A stretch of 64,000 nucleotides of DNA from CALKWS01 sp051020515 (GCF_051020515.1 NZ_CP194857.1:2232001-2296000); one strand, 5' to 3'. Shown: positions 7,537 to 16,532, counted from the first letter of the stretch. The notes: generated by a model from the sequence alone, not told the origin. Numbers and translations are program-made.

Positions 7537-8555
7537 ATGACCACGAACATCACCCGCACACCCCCACGCAGACTCGGCCGCGAAGGTCCCGAGGTCTCCG
7601 CGCTCGGCGCCGGGACCTGGGCCATGGGTGGCCCATTCACCGTCGACGGCCGCGATGCGGGATGGGGACCGGCCGACGACGAGGTGAGCCTGCGCGCCCT
7701 ACGCACCGCCTTCGACCACGGAATCACCCTGATCGACACCGCGGCGATCTACGGGACCGGGCACAGCGAACGCGTCCTGGGCCGGGCCCTGGCGGAACTG
7801 AACCCGGACGCCCGGGATCACGTCGTCGTCGCCACGAAGTTCGGCCACCTCTTCGACGAGGCCACCCGCACCGACCGCGGACACGACGTCTCCGCGGCCA
7901 GCATCCGCACCCAGTGCGAGGCGAGCCTGCGGCGGCTGGGCATCGAGGCCATCGGCCTCTATCAACTCCATGGCGGCGCCCGGAGCCTCGCCGAGGCCGA
8001 AGACGTCGTCGCCACCTGTGAGGAACTGGTCGATGCCGGGAGATCCGGTGGTTCGGCACCAGCCAGGACGCACCGGAGATCGTCGAGACTTTCGCCTCAT
8101 CGCGGTCTTGCGTGGCCGTGCAGACGCAGGTCAACGTGTTCGGGTGGTCCTCCGCAGTCCTCGACGTCGCCCGCCTCCACGGGCTCGCCGTCCTTGCCCG
8201 ATCACCGCTCGCGATGGGTCTGCTCAGTGGCCGCTACGCGCCCGACCGCCGTCCCGGGCCGGGCGACGTCCGGCTCGACACCCCTTGGTGGACGTACTTC
8301 GACGAGGGTGAGATGCACGCCTGGTTGGAACGACTGGACCGCGTCCGCGAACTCCTCACCGCCGGGGGGCGCAGTCTGGTCCAGGGTGCGCTGGGCTACC
8401 TGTGGGCCCTGGACGAGGCGATCATCCCGCTGCCCGGCATCCGCACTCCCGAGCAGGCCCAGGAGAACGCCACCACCCTCGAGTTGGGGCCGCTCCCGGC
8501 GCCCGTCGCTGCGCAGATCACCGAACTGCTCGCCGACTCCCCGGAGCGCCGCTGA
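7537..8555 (+). CDS. Aldo/keto reductase (frameshifted)
   Basis: An NADPH-dependent oxidoreductase of the AKR family, about 339 residues when the frame is repaired. The catalytic tetrad is present in the first frame: D67 and Y72 in L-I-D-T-A-A-I-Y-G, K101 in V-A-T-K-F-G, H145 in Y-Q-L-H-G. After residue 167 the correct sequence (I-R-W-F-G-T-S-Q-D-A-P-E-I-V-E) continues in another frame, so one base is missing at about 8040, next to a GGG. The second part, to 8555, has the family's L-A-R-S-P-L-A-M-G-L-L-S-G and I-P-L-P-G-I-R-T-P-E-Q-A-Q-E-N segments. The ATG at 7537 follows GGAAGGAG. The substrate is unknown. No transcriptional partner is evident. Confidence 0.85.
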
Positions 8556-8633
8556 AGGTCGCGACAGCCCCAACCTCGTCCCGGGGAGGCAACCATCCCG
8601 GGGCGATACTCTGCCCGGACGAAGGGAGCAGAC

Positions 8634-9011
8634 ATGGCACGCGTGATCGGAATCGGAGGATTCTTCTTCCGGGCACGGGACCCGGACCGGCTCAGCGCCT
8701 GGTACGCCGAGCACCTCGACGTGCTTCGGCCACCGGCCTCCTACGACGCGCCGGCGTGGAACCAGGCAGCCGGACCGACCGTGTTCGCCCCGTTCGGTGG
8801 TGACGGGCCGAACGACCACCTCGGCCCGTCCGGGTGGGGGCTGAACCTACGGGTGGACGACCTCGACGGCATGATCGAACGACTCCGTGGCGCCGGGATC
8901 GACGTTTCCCTCGACCCCGAGCCCTATCCGAACGGACGGTTCGCCTCGCTGCACGACCCCGAGGGAAACCCCGTCCAGCTCTGGCACGTCGCGGGGCCCG
9001 CGACCTCGTGA
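8634..9011 (+). CDS. VOC-family (glyoxalase-like) protein
   Basis: A 125-residue single-domain protein of the vicinal oxygen chelate fold, made of two beta-alpha-beta-beta-beta units. Recognisable parts are F-F-F-R-A-R-D-P-D-R-L-S-A-W-Y-A-E-H-L-D at the start, G-L-N-L-R-V-D-D-L-D-G-M-I-E-R-L in the middle and the family-ending L-H-D-P-E-G-N-P-V-Q-L-W, whose Glu is a usual metal ligand. GAAGGGAGCAGAC precedes the ATG. Family members include glyoxalases, dioxygenases and drug-binding resistance proteins; nothing here shows which. It follows the aldo/keto reductase by 78 bp on the same strand. Confidence 0.85.
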   Translation: MARVIGIGGFFFRARDPDRLSAWYAEHLDVLRPPASYDAPAWNQAAGPTVFAPFGGDGPNDHLGPSGWGLNLRVDDLDGMIERLRGAGIDVSLDPEPYPNGRFASLHDPEGNPVQLWHVAGPATS

Positions 9012-9066
9012 CGACGGACCGAGGAACTGACCACCCCGGGCCCCCGGCGCCGTTTCAGCGATCGCG

Positions 9067-9462
9067 TCAGGGACCGGTCACGAGGGTCAGGTTGTGCTGG
9101 AAGCGCAGGCGCTCGCTGCTGCTGGGCCAGTGCTCGGCCAGGAGTTGCCGGTAGATCATCGCCGCCTCCCCCGGACGCCCGCTCTCGTCCAGCCAGGAAG
9201 CCTTGTGCTCACGGACGAAACTGCGATAGACCCGCTGCTCCAACGCGATGCCCTGGTCGTAGGCCGCTTCGACCTGCCGGGCATCGGCGCCCGACTTCTG
9301 CAGCACGGTGGCGAGGTTGACCGCCATCACCGACCGATCGACCTGCGGCAAGGTGGCGCTGCTGATCAGACGATGGAATATCTGGACCGCCTCCTGCGCC
9401 CGGCCCTCCTCGAAGGCCGCGTTGGCTTGCTGCGTGAGGTCCGAGTACTCCTGATGGTCCAT
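9067..9462 (-). CDS. Small TPR-like helical protein
   Basis: A 131-residue all-helical soluble protein. Segments such as L-T-Q-Q-A-N-A-A-F-E-E-G-R-A-Q-E-A-V-Q-I-F-H-R-L-I and D-E-S-G-R-P-G-E-A-A-M-I-Y-R-Q-L-L resemble degenerate tetratricopeptide repeats, which mediate protein contacts. There is no catalytic signature and no signal peptide. The ATG at 9462 is preferred over a TTG three codons earlier; neither has a clear ribosome-binding site. Convergent with the VOC gene and divergent from the envelope cluster that follows. The function is unknown. Confidence 0.65.
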   Translation of the reverse strand: MDHQEYSDLTQQANAAFEEGRAQEAVQIFHRLISSATLPQVDRSVMAVNLATVLQKSGADARQVEAAYDQGIALEQRVYRSFVREHKASWLDESGRPGEAAMIYRQLLAEHWPSSSERLRFQHNLTLVTGP

Positions 9463-9624
9463 GGCCAGCAAAGTAGCGGATCAGGGTGTTGAGCACCTCG
9501 CATCCCGCGTCGAGAAGCCCTTTTTCTGGGTTGAGCGCGCGCTATCGCCCGGGCCCGCGCACACTGATCTCCTCCCTCGAGCCATCCCGCGTCGAGACGG
9601 ATCAGAACCGGAAGGACCGAATCG

Positions 9625-10488
9625 ATGACTGAGGACATCAACCGCCCACCCCAGGGCCCCACAGTCTCAGGCGGGGGCGTCACCGATCCAGTCGGTGATC
9701 CCATGCCCCAGACGTCCGAGCCGATCGCGGCTACCGGGTCGCACGACTCCGGCGGCGCATCCGCTGACAGCAGGGCGGATACAGCCAAGCAGGAAGCAAC
9801 CAAGACCGCTCAGAACGCTCAAGCACAGGCCGCGCACGTGGCCGAGACCGCCGCGGACGAGGCCAGACAAACCGTCGGGGAGGCCAAGCGCCAGGCGATG
9901 GATCTGCTGCGGCAGACGTCGACCGAACTGAACGAACAGGCCGGGACCCAGTTGGAACGGTTCACGAACGGACTTCAAGGGTTCTCCTCCCAAGCGCGCC
10001 AGATGGCCGATGGAGCCGAGCAGGACGGAACCGCCGCGACCCTCGTGCGGTGGGCCTCGGAAACCGCCGGCGACGCCGGGCGCTGGTTGGAGGGTCGCGA
10101 CCCTTCGGCGGTACTGGAGGAGGTCAAGCGTTACGCCCGTCGTCGTCCGGGCATGTTCGTGCTCGTCGCCGCAGGGTTGGGCCTGGCGGCCGGAAGGATC
10201 GCGCGCGGTCTCAAGGATGCCGGGCAGGACGACGGCGGTGATCACGCGGCGGGCAGTGGCGCTTCACCGGCGTCCGCACCGGCCGCAGTGACGGGAGGGG
10301 GCACGTCCGGCGCGGCAGTGCCGGTGCCGGCAGCGGCCCCGCCTCCAGTACCGGCAGCGACCCCACCCCCGGTGCCGCCCCGACCGCGCACCGCAGACAG
10401 GGTCCCGCCCCCCACCATTCCGCCCGCGCCGCCGCGCCCCTCCGGCGGCCAGCACAGCGGGCCGTATGACGAGGGAAGGGCCACCTGA
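9625..10488 (+). CDS. Ala/Gln-rich helical membrane-anchored protein, first gene of envelope cluster
   Basis: A 287-residue protein I cannot assign to a named function. Residues 45-150 are a long amphipathic helical region rich in Ala, Gln, Glu and Lys (T-K-T-A-Q-N-A-Q-A-Q-A-A-H-V-A-E-T-A), like the LEA/apolipoprotein-type coiled coils. A short hydrophobic helix P-G-M-F-V-L-V-A-A-G-L-G-L-A-A-G-R-I-A is at about 175-195, and a low-complexity Pro/Ala tail follows. GGAAGGA precedes the ATG. The stop TGA overlaps the next gene's ATG (TGATG at 10486-10490), so the three genes to 11601 form an operon. A role in envelope organisation or stress is inferred from the neighbours. Confidence 0.75.
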   Translation: MTEDINRPPQGPTVSGGGVTDPVGDPMPQTSEPIAATGSHDSGGASADSRADTAKQEATKTAQNAQAQAAHVAETAADEARQTVGEAKRQAMDLLRQTSTELNEQAGTQLERFTNGLQGFSSQARQMADGAEQDGTAATLVRWASETAGDAGRWLEGRDPSAVLEEVKRYARRRPGMFVLVAAGLGLAAGRIARGLKDAGQDDGGDHAAGSGASPASAPAAVTGGGTSGAAVPVPAAAPPPVPAATPPPVPPRPRTADRVPPPTIPPAPPRPSGGQHSGPYDEGRAT

Positions 10489-11017
10489 TGACCACCACCC
10501 CAGAGCACAGACCCGACCCTGCGGTCGGGCCCAGGTCGCAGGCAGGAGGGGCAGGCAACGCCGCACCCCACCCCGCCGCAGCCGGTCCCCCGAGGCCTCC
10601 TCGACCTCCCGCCCCGAGGACGCATCTGTCGGAGAGTTGCTGGGCAACCTCACCGCTGACTTCTCCACCCTGGTGCGCCAGGAGGTGGAGTTGGCCAAGG
10701 CCGAGATCACCGAGAGCGTCAGCAAGGCCGGGAAGGGAGCCGGACTGTTCGGTGGCGCGGGCGTGGCCGGGCACTTCGTGCTGCTTTTCGCTTCGCTCGC
10801 CCTGTGGTGGGCGCTCGGCGTGCTGCTCAGCGCGGACGGAGCGGACTGGCCCGCACTGGGCTGGTCCGGCCTGATCGTCGCCGTCCTCTGGGCGATCATC
10901 GCCGCAATCTTGGCCGTCACCGGCCGCAAGGAGATCAAGGAGATCGCGGGCATTCCCCAGACCACCCGGACCGTCAAGAAGATCCCGGACGCCGTGAAAG
11001 GACAGGAACACCGATGA
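10488..11017 (+). CDS. Phage-holin-family / DUF1469-type membrane protein (probably frameshifted)
   Basis: A protein of the actinobacterial holin superfamily III (putative actinobacterial holin-X) type. From about 10620 it reads S-V-G-E-L-L-G-N-L-T-A-D-F-S-T-L-V-R-Q-E-V-E-L-A-K-A-E, the family's conserved amphipathic start, then two transmembrane helices and the end E-I-P-Q-like I-A-G-I-P-Q-T-T-R-T-V-K-K-I-P. The natural start is the ATG at 10488, overlapping the previous stop and preceded by GGGAAGG, but that frame leaves the conserved domain near 10580-10590 at a run of five C, where a one-base slip would rejoin it. Alternatively translation starts at 10466 in the domain frame, with an unlikely Arg/His-rich N-terminus. 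Despite the name, these are not lysis proteins in host genomes. Confidence 0.7.
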
Positions 11018-11601
11018 GCACCAGAGACCCAGATGAGATCCGTCGAGACGTCGAACGCACCCGGGCTGACCTCAGCCGGGACGTCGACGCGCTCACCGAC
11101 AAGACCAGCCCCCGGAACATCGCCCACCGTCAGGGGGAGAAGGTCCGTGACGCGGTCGCCGGGGCCAAGGACAAGGTCTTCGGGGCCGCCGAGGACGCCT
11201 CGGACTCGATCGGTGCCCAGACCTCCCGAGCCGGTGACATGGCACGCGAAGCCCCGCACCGGGTGAAGGAGAGGGCTGAGGGCAACCCCTTGGCTGCCGG
11301 CCTGGTCGCCTTCGGCGCAGGATTGCTGGTCGCCGGGCTGATCCCCTCCTCCCGCAAGGAACGTCAACTCGTGGATCAGGCCAAGTCCAGTGACGCGGTC
11401 AGCCACGCGACCGAGGAGGTCAAGTCGATGGCAAGCGAGAGTGCCGAGCACCTCCGCGAGCCCGCCGAGCAGGCGGTGCAGGAGGTCAGGGACACCGCCA
11501 CCGAAGGCGCGCAGCATGTGCGCGAGGAAGGCACGGACGCCGCTCAGGACGTTCGGTCACGGGCCGAGGACTCGGCCCAGAACGTGCGCGGGAGCAACTG
11601 A
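11014..11601 (+). CDS. DUF3618-domain protein
   Basis: A 195-residue protein. The N-terminus D-P-D-E-I-R-R-D-V-E-R-T-R-A-D-L-S-R-D-V-D-A-L-T-D-K is the DUF3618 signature, followed by a helical region, a membrane segment at about 90-112 (P-L-A-A-G-L-V-A-F-G-A-G-L-L-V-A-G-L-I-P) and a long Glu/Ala/Gln-rich helical tail. Its ATG overlaps the previous gene's stop (ATGA at 11014-11017), and a strong terminator follows 23 bp after its stop, making it the last gene of a three-gene operon. DUF3618 genes often sit beside holin-X-type genes in Actinobacteria. The biochemical role is unknown. Confidence 0.85.
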   Translation: MSTRDPDEIRRDVERTRADLSRDVDALTDKTSPRNIAHRQGEKVRDAVAGAKDKVFGAAEDASDSIGAQTSRAGDMAREAPHRVKERAEGNPLAAGLVAFGAGLLVAGLIPSSRKERQLVDQAKSSDAVSHATEEVKSMASESAEHLREPAEQAVQEVRDTATEGAQHVREEGTDAAQDVRSRAEDSAQNVRGSN

Positions 11602-11623
11602 ACCCAGTCGGCCACTCCCACGG

Positions 11624-11659
11624 ACGAAGGTCCCCGGCACGTACGCCGGGGACCTTCGT
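11624..11659. terminator. Strong hairpin terminator of the envelope operon
   Basis: A perfect 15-bp inverted repeat: ACGAAGGTCCCCGGC (11624-11638) and its complement at 11645-11659, around the six-base loop ACGTAC. It lies 23 bp after the DUF3618 stop. Only a weak T-rich tail follows. The stem is symmetric, so it could stop transcripts from either side; the convergent YihY gene ends at 11792. Confidence 0.85.
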
Positions 11660-11791
11660 CTGTGTGTGGGGTGGCAGGGGTGACCATCTGCTGACGTGAA
11701 CCCGTGGGGCCGGGCAGGTGCGTCGTCGGACAGGCGGCGACGCCGTCGGGCGGGCTATTGCGTCGTCCTACCGTGTGCGGCGGGTCCGGCC

Positions 11792-12889
11792 TCAGCGGGT
11801 GCTGCCGCCCCGGCGGCTGCGGCCACCCCGGCCGCGGGCGCGACCCTCGCCACGGCCCTCGCCCTTTGCGCCCGCGCTACGGCGGATCGTGGCCGCCTCC
11901 TCGACCAGGTCCGCACGCTTGTCCTTCTTCTTCACGATCTGGGTGTCGTCGCGGGGCGGCAGTTGGATGTGTTCCTCGGCCGGCATGTCACTCTGCAGTT
12001 CACGGCCGCGTTCGAGTTCGGCGTCGAACTCAGCGCCGAAGAGGATGGCCAGATTCATGATCCACAGCCACAGCAGGAAGATGATGACTCCGGCCAGCGC
12101 GCCGTAGGTGGCGTTGTAGGAGCCGAAGTTGGCCACATAGAAGCCGAGGCCCGCGGTAGCCAGGGCGGCCGTCACGATCGCCAGGAGCGCTCCGGGGCTG
12201 ACCCAGCGCAGTCTCTTCATCTTCACGTTCGGGGTCATGTAGTACAGCAGCGCGAGCACCAGCATCACGATCAGGACCAGCACCGGCCACTTCGCGATGT
12301 CCCACACCAGCACCGCCGTCTCACCCAGGCCCACCAGATCCCCGACCCAGCGGGCAACCGGGCCGCTGACCACCAGGATCAGCGCCGCGATCGCGACCAG
12401 GATGATCAGCACCGCGGTCAGCAGGTACATCAGCGGGCGCAACTTCCAGATCGGACGCCCCTCGGCGACCTCATAGACCGCGTTCATCGCCCGGCTGAAG
12501 GCGTTGACGTAGTTCGACGCGGTCCACAGCGCGGTGAGGATACCGATGACCAGACCCAGCCCGGCGCCCTGGCTCTCCGTGATCGAACTGATCGGTCCGC
12601 GCAGTTGGTCGGCGGTGTCCTCGGGCAGGTACTCGGTCAGCATGTTCAAGATCGCGTTCGTGGTGGCCTCCCCCTGGCCGAGCACGCCGAGCAGGGAGAC
12701 CAGCACCACCAGCGCCGGGAACATCGACAGCACCGCGAAGTAGGTCAGGGCGGCGGCCCGGTCGACGAGCTGGTCGCGGGTGAATTCCGCGGCGGCCCGC
12801 TTCAGGGTGTACTTCCACGTAGGCGCCTTCAGGTCCGTGGGACCTTCGGGGTTGCGGTCCCCGGTGCGCGCTGCCTTCTTGGTGCTCAT
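11792..12889 (-). CDS. YihY/virulence factor BrkB-family membrane protein
   Basis: A 365-residue polytopic protein of the YihY/BrkB (UPF0761) family, with about six transmembrane helices between residues 45 and 300. Conserved family elements are D-R-A-A-A-L-T-Y-F-A-V-L-S-M-F-P-A-L-V-V-L-V near the first helix, W-T-A-S-N-Y-V-N-A-F-S-R-A-M-N-A-V-Y-E-V in the middle and Y-Y-M-T-P-N-V-K later, then F-G-S-Y-N-A-T-Y-G-A-L-A-G-V-I-I-F-L-L-W-L-W-I-M-N. The C-terminus is charged and Gly/Arg-rich. The ATG at 12889 is supported by a charged N-terminus before the first helix. The family was once called RNase BN in error; its role is unknown, perhaps transport. Divergent from a GNAT gene 84 bp away. Confidence 0.9.
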   Translation of the reverse strand: MSTKKAARTGDRNPEGPTDLKAPTWKYTLKRAAAEFTRDQLVDRAAALTYFAVLSMFPALVVLVSLLGVLGQGEATTNAILNMLTEYLPEDTADQLRGPISSITESQGAGLGLVIGILTALWTASNYVNAFSRAMNAVYEVAEGRPIWKLRPLMYLLTAVLIILVAIAALILVVSGPVARWVGDLVGLGETAVLVWDIAKWPVLVLIVMLVLALLYYMTPNVKMKRLRWVSPGALLAIVTAALATAGLGFYVANFGSYNATYGALAGVIIFLLWLWIMNLAILFGAEFDAELERGRELQSDMPAEEHIQLPPRDDTQIVKKKDKRADLVEEAATIRRSAGAKGEGRGEGRARGRGGRSRRGGSTR

Positions 12890-12973
12890 GGCAGAAGCGT
12901 CATGCACTTTGGCCGAGTCGGCCACCTGAACGCGGCCCCGGGGCTGCTGACCTATGCCGGTAACCTCCGGACG

Positions 12974-13564
12974 GTGAGCACCAACTCCCCGCCACTGCCC
13001 CCGTGGCCGGACACCCCGCCCAGGCACGGGCGAGTGCTGCTGCGCGCAGTGACCGAGCAGGACGTGACGATGGCCAGGGACCTTTCGACCGATCCCTATG
13101 TTCCCGCCACCGGCTCCCTGCCCGCCCGGGCCACCCCGTCCCAGGCGCGTGCCTGGGTACGTCGCCAGCAACGCCGCCACGCGGAGGGGAGCGGCTTCTC
13201 CTTCACGATCGCCGTCGCCGCAACCGGTCGCGCAGTTGGTCACTGCGGCCTGTGGCTGAGGGAGTTCGGAGCAGGGCGCGCCAGCGCCGGGTACGCCCTC
13301 GCCCCCTTCGCCCGCGGACAGGGCCTGGCCGTTGACGCGCTCACCGCGCTGACGCACTTCGCCTGGACCGTGCCCGGGCTGTTCCGGATCGCGTTGTACA
13401 TCGAACCCGACAATCACGCCTCGATCCGCACCGCCGAGGCCGCCGGCTACCTGCGCGAGGGTCTGCTCCACAGCCACCAGGAGATCGCGGGCCGGCGCCG
13501 GGACATGGTGCTCTACGCCGTCGTCAGGCCCAGTGGTACGGCGACGGATGCACCGGTGGCCTAG
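12974..13564 (+). CDS. GNAT N-acetyltransferase
   Basis: A 196-residue RimJ/RimL-like acetyltransferase. Visible parts are the substrate strand G-R-V-L-L-R-A-V-T-E-Q-D-V, the A-V-G-H-C-G-L-W-L strand, the acetyl-CoA loop F-A-R-G-Q-G-L-A-V-D-A-L-T-A-L and the N-H-A-S-I-R-T-A-E-A-A-G-Y-L-R-E-G-L helix. Many relatives modify ribosomal protein or small-molecule amines; this one is unassigned. The GTG at 12974 is the first start after the divergent YihY promoter region; no strong ribosome-binding site is present, so the start carries some doubt. The next gene starts 46 bp downstream and is probably co-transcribed. Confidence 0.85.
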   Translation: MSTNSPPLPPWPDTPPRHGRVLLRAVTEQDVTMARDLSTDPYVPATGSLPARATPSQARAWVRRQQRRHAEGSGFSFTIAVAATGRAVGHCGLWLREFGAGRASAGYALAPFARGQGLAVDALTALTHFAWTVPGLFRIALYIEPDNHASIRTAEAAGYLREGLLHSHQEIAGRRRDMVLYAVVRPSGTATDAPVA

Positions 13565-13609
13565 GAGCTGGCCGTACCACGGCACCGGCAGGCGGAACAG
13601 CAGCGAGAC

Positions 13610-14197
13610 ATGCTGGACCGACGCGCCCGCCGGCGGGCACACTGGCAGGCGATGACCCAGCGCATTCCAGGCGGCGTGCCGATCCACACCTGGGTGGACC
13701 GGCTCATCCACGAGGCCCGGGAGCGGGGCGAGTTCGACAACCTGCCCGGTGCCGGCAAGCCCCTACCCGGCCTGGACGAACCGGTGCATGAGGACTGGTG
13801 GGTGCACCAGAAGATCCGCGAGGAAGAGGTCCCGGCCCACGTCCTCCTGCCCCCCGCTCTGCAGTTGCGCAAGGAGATCGCGGAGTTGCCCGAGGTGGTG
13901 CGGGACCTCCCGGATGAGGAGTCGGTCCGCGCGGCGGTTCACGAACTCAATCGGCGGGTCGCGGAGTGGATCCGCGCTCCCAGCGGGCCGGTGCTGCCGG
14001 TCGGGCGCGCCGACGTCGAGGAGGTCGTCGTCACCGGGTGGCGCACCGCCCGTAGCCGGACGGCCCCGGCAACGCCCGACGACGACGCAGCCTCGGGTGG
14101 GCAGGGCGGTGCACCCGGGGACGAACCAGCCGAGGTGCCACAGCCGCGCCGTGCCCCCTGGTGGCGCCGGATACTTCGACGCGAACGCCGGACCTGA
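13610..14197 (+). CDS. DUF1992-domain protein (DnaJ homologue C28-like domain)
   Basis: A 195-residue soluble protein containing the DUF1992 domain at about residues 25-95: W-V-D-R-L-I-H-E-A-R-E-R-G-E-F-D-N-L-P-G-A-G-K-P-L-P-G-L, the family's near-invariant core, then W-W-V-H-Q-K-I-R-E-E. The same domain occurs in eukaryotic DNAJC28 but there is no J-domain here. The C-terminus is Pro/Ala/Arg-rich and probably unstructured. It ends four bases before the end of the convergent GH13 gene. The function is unknown. Confidence 0.85.
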   Translation: MLDRRARRRAHWQAMTQRIPGGVPIHTWVDRLIHEARERGEFDNLPGAGKPLPGLDEPVHEDWWVHQKIREEEVPAHVLLPPALQLRKEIAELPEVVRDLPDEESVRAAVHELNRRVAEWIRAPSGPVLPVGRADVEEVVVTGWRTARSRTAPATPDDDAASGGQGGAPGDEPAEVPQPRRAPWWRRILRRERRT

Positions 14198-14201
14198 GCG
14201 C

Positions 14202-16346
14202 TCAGTGGGGCACGCCGGGGGTGGCGCCCACCCCGGCGATGACCACCTGGTAGGGGGCCATCATCTTCCCCCGGGTGGCGGTGGTGCCGAGCACCACCGC
14301 CAACTCATCCGCGCCGCCCGCGCCGCCCGCGCCTGCGCCACCCGCACCGCCCGTACCCGCCCGGCGCAGCAGGGCATCGAGCCGGTCGCCGAGCACCTGG
14401 CGGGGGCGCCGGATGGGCCGCCCGGTCAGGTTCACCTCCACCAACCACACCTCACCGTCGGGGCCGGTGCGCAGCCACCCGAAGTAGTGGCGGGACCGGG
14501 GAGCGCAGAAGTGCACGTCGCCCTCGGCCAGGGCCGGATGAGCCCGGCGCAGTCGGATCAGGTTCCGGTAGAAGTTCAGCACCGAGCCGGGTTCGCCGTC
14601 CTGCTCCAGCACGGTGAATCCGCTGGAGTCCTCCACCCCGGGTTGCCACGGATCGCCGGCGCTGAACCCGGTGGTCTCTCCCGGTTGCCAGCGCATCGGC
14701 ACCCGGGAGTGGTCCCGCGCCCCGGGCAGCACCTCGGCCAGGGCCTGGGCCTCGGTGCGCCCCTCCTCCCGCAACTGCGCGAAGCGGTCGCGTGACTCCA
14801 CGTCCCGCAGGTCGATCACCGAGGTGAAGTCCTGGTTGATCGCCCCGATCTCCTGGCCCTGGAAGATGAACGGGGTGCCGGGCAGCGTCAACTGGATCGT
14901 GGCCAGCACCTTGGCCACCGCGGTGCGCTGATGGGGGATGTGGTCCTTGTCCCCGAGTGCCTTGGAGACCATCCGCGGGTTGTCGTGGTTCTCGATGAAC
15001 AGGGCCAGGTGGTCATCGGGACCGAGCCGGGCCAGGTAGTCCTGATAGTAGGTCTTCAGGTATCGCAGGTCGTAGCGGTAGTCGTCCCAGCGGATGCGGC
15101 CGGGGTTCTCCAGCACGTCGAAGTTGAACACCAGGTCCAGTTCACCGCGTCCGGCCGCACTGAGCAGGCGTCCCATCTCCACCCCCACTCCCGGGGTCTC
15201 CCCGACCATCACTCCCACCGGATCAGGGGGCAGCCGGTCGCCGATCAGGCCGTCGCGGTCGCGGGCCCGGGCGGTCGAGGCAGGTGCGGGTTCGTCGGGG
15301 GAGCGGGTGAACCCGTCGGCGCGCAGTTCACGCAGGTAGGTGTGCAGGTTGGGGCCGTAGAAGTAGTTCTCGATCCCGGGGAACCCGATCAGGTCCCCGA
15401 TTCCGTCGTCGCCGTCGGGCAGGCCGGGCCGTTTGGAGATCAAGTTGATGACGTCGAGGCGGAAGCCGTCGATGCCCCGTTCGCGCCACCAGCGCACGAT
15501 GTCGGCGACCTCGCGGCGCACCGCGGGATTGTCCCAGTTCAGGTCCATCTGCCCGGGCGCGAACAGGTGCAACGCCCAGCGCTCGGCCTCGGGGATCCAC
15601 CGCCAGGCCTGGCCCCCGAAGAACGCCCTCCAGTTGTTCGGCGGCGGCCCGGACCCGTCCTCACCCGCGAGGCCCGGACGCAGATGGTAGTACTCGCCGT
15701 AGGGTCCATCCGGGTCCCGTACCGCGGCGTGGAACCACTCGTGCTGATCGGAGGTGTGGTTGACCACCAGGTCCAGGATGATCCGCATCCCCCGTTGGTG
15801 ACAGCCCGCGATCAACTCGTCCAGGTCCTCCAGGGTCCCCATCTCCTCCATCACCGCGCGGTAGTCACGCACGTCATAGCCCATGTCCATGTTGGGGGAG
15901 TCGAAGATCGGGGACAGCCACACACAGTCCACCCCCAGGTCCGCCAGGTAGTCCAGGTGGGAGATCACCCCGCGCAGGTCCCCGATGCCATCGCCGTCGG
16001 AGTCGGCGAAGGAGCGGGGATAGACCTGATAGAAGACGGCGGAGTGCCACCAGGGGGCGGGAGGTGGCGCCGTGCCCGGGGGTACTGGGACGTCGTGCGG
16101 CCCGTCCGGGGTGCCGGACCGCTCGGGATGGTCGGCAAGCACCGCGAGGAAAGCGTCGGCGAAGCCCGGGCCGACGCTGCGGCGGGCCAGGCGCGCCACG
16201 GCGGCCAGGGGCAGGTTCGCCACCACCGGGTTGGTCACCCACCGCCGGGAGCGTCCGAGTTGGAGCAGTACCTTGTCGATCGCGTCCCGGCCCACCGGGT
16301 GGGCGTAGACGTCCTTGATCCTGGTCTGCCCATCGGGTCGGGCCAT
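14202..16346 (-). CDS. GH13 alpha-glucosidase / oligo-1,6-glucosidase-like enzyme
   Basis: A 714-residue retaining glycoside hydrolase. The (beta/alpha)8 barrel starts near residue 102 with F-Y-Q-V-Y-P-R-S-F-A-D-S-D-G-D-G-I-G-D-L, the family-31-like oligosaccharidase start. Catalytic residues are D298 (nucleophile, G-F-R-L-D-V), E382 (acid/base, V-G-E-T-P) and D454 (E-N-H-D-N-P). Region D-L-V-V-N-H-T-S holds the conserved Asn-His pair. It should cleave alpha-1,4 or alpha-1,6 glucosyl bonds in short oligosaccharides in the cytoplasm; there is no signal peptide. Residues 8-72 form an extra helical domain absent from the minimal enzyme, and a Gly-Ala-rich insert lies near 670-685. The ATG at 16346 has GGAGG six bases upstream. 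Confidence 0.9.
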   Translation of the reverse strand: MARPDGQTRIKDVYAHPVGRDAIDKVLLQLGRSRRWVTNPVVANLPLAAVARLARRSVGPGFADAFLAVLADHPERSGTPDGPHDVPVPPGTAPPPAPWWHSAVFYQVYPRSFADSDGDGIGDLRGVISHLDYLADLGVDCVWLSPIFDSPNMDMGYDVRDYRAVMEEMGTLEDLDELIAGCHQRGMRIILDLVVNHTSDQHEWFHAAVRDPDGPYGEYYHLRPGLAGEDGSGPPPNNWRAFFGGQAWRWIPEAERWALHLFAPGQMDLNWDNPAVRREVADIVRWWRERGIDGFRLDVINLISKRPGLPDGDDGIGDLIGFPGIENYFYGPNLHTYLRELRADGFTRSPDEPAPASTARARDRDGLIGDRLPPDPVGVMVGETPGVGVEMGRLLSAAGRGELDLVFNFDVLENPGRIRWDDYRYDLRYLKTYYQDYLARLGPDDHLALFIENHDNPRMVSKALGDKDHIPHQRTAVAKVLATIQLTLPGTPFIFQGQEIGAINQDFTSVIDLRDVESRDRFAQLREEGRTEAQALAEVLPGARDHSRVPMRWQPGETTGFSAGDPWQPGVEDSSGFTVLEQDGEPGSVLNFYRNLIRLRRAHPALAEGDVHFCAPRSRHYFGWLRTGPDGEVWLVEVNLTGRPIRRPRQVLGDRLDALLRRAGTGGAGGAGAGGAGGADELAVVLGTTATRGKMMAPYQVVIAGVGATPGVPH

Positions 16347-16532
16347 CGATACCTCCACGTGGTTCGGTTCGCGCTGATGTTCTCGCACTTCGACCCGCGG
16401 CGCCCGGGGAAGGGCAGTGCTAGTCGGCGGGGCCTTTAACAGGTTCTTAACAGCGGTCTCCTAGCGTCGCCGTTGACGCCGGTCAGGAAGTCTCTGACGA
16501 GGAGGCACCGGGGGATGAGGGAAGGATCGACG

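Noticed and set aside
10488..11017. Holin-like gene as evidence of a prophage
   Set aside because: No phage structural, lysis or integrase genes nearby; the family is a housekeeping membrane protein in Actinobacteria.
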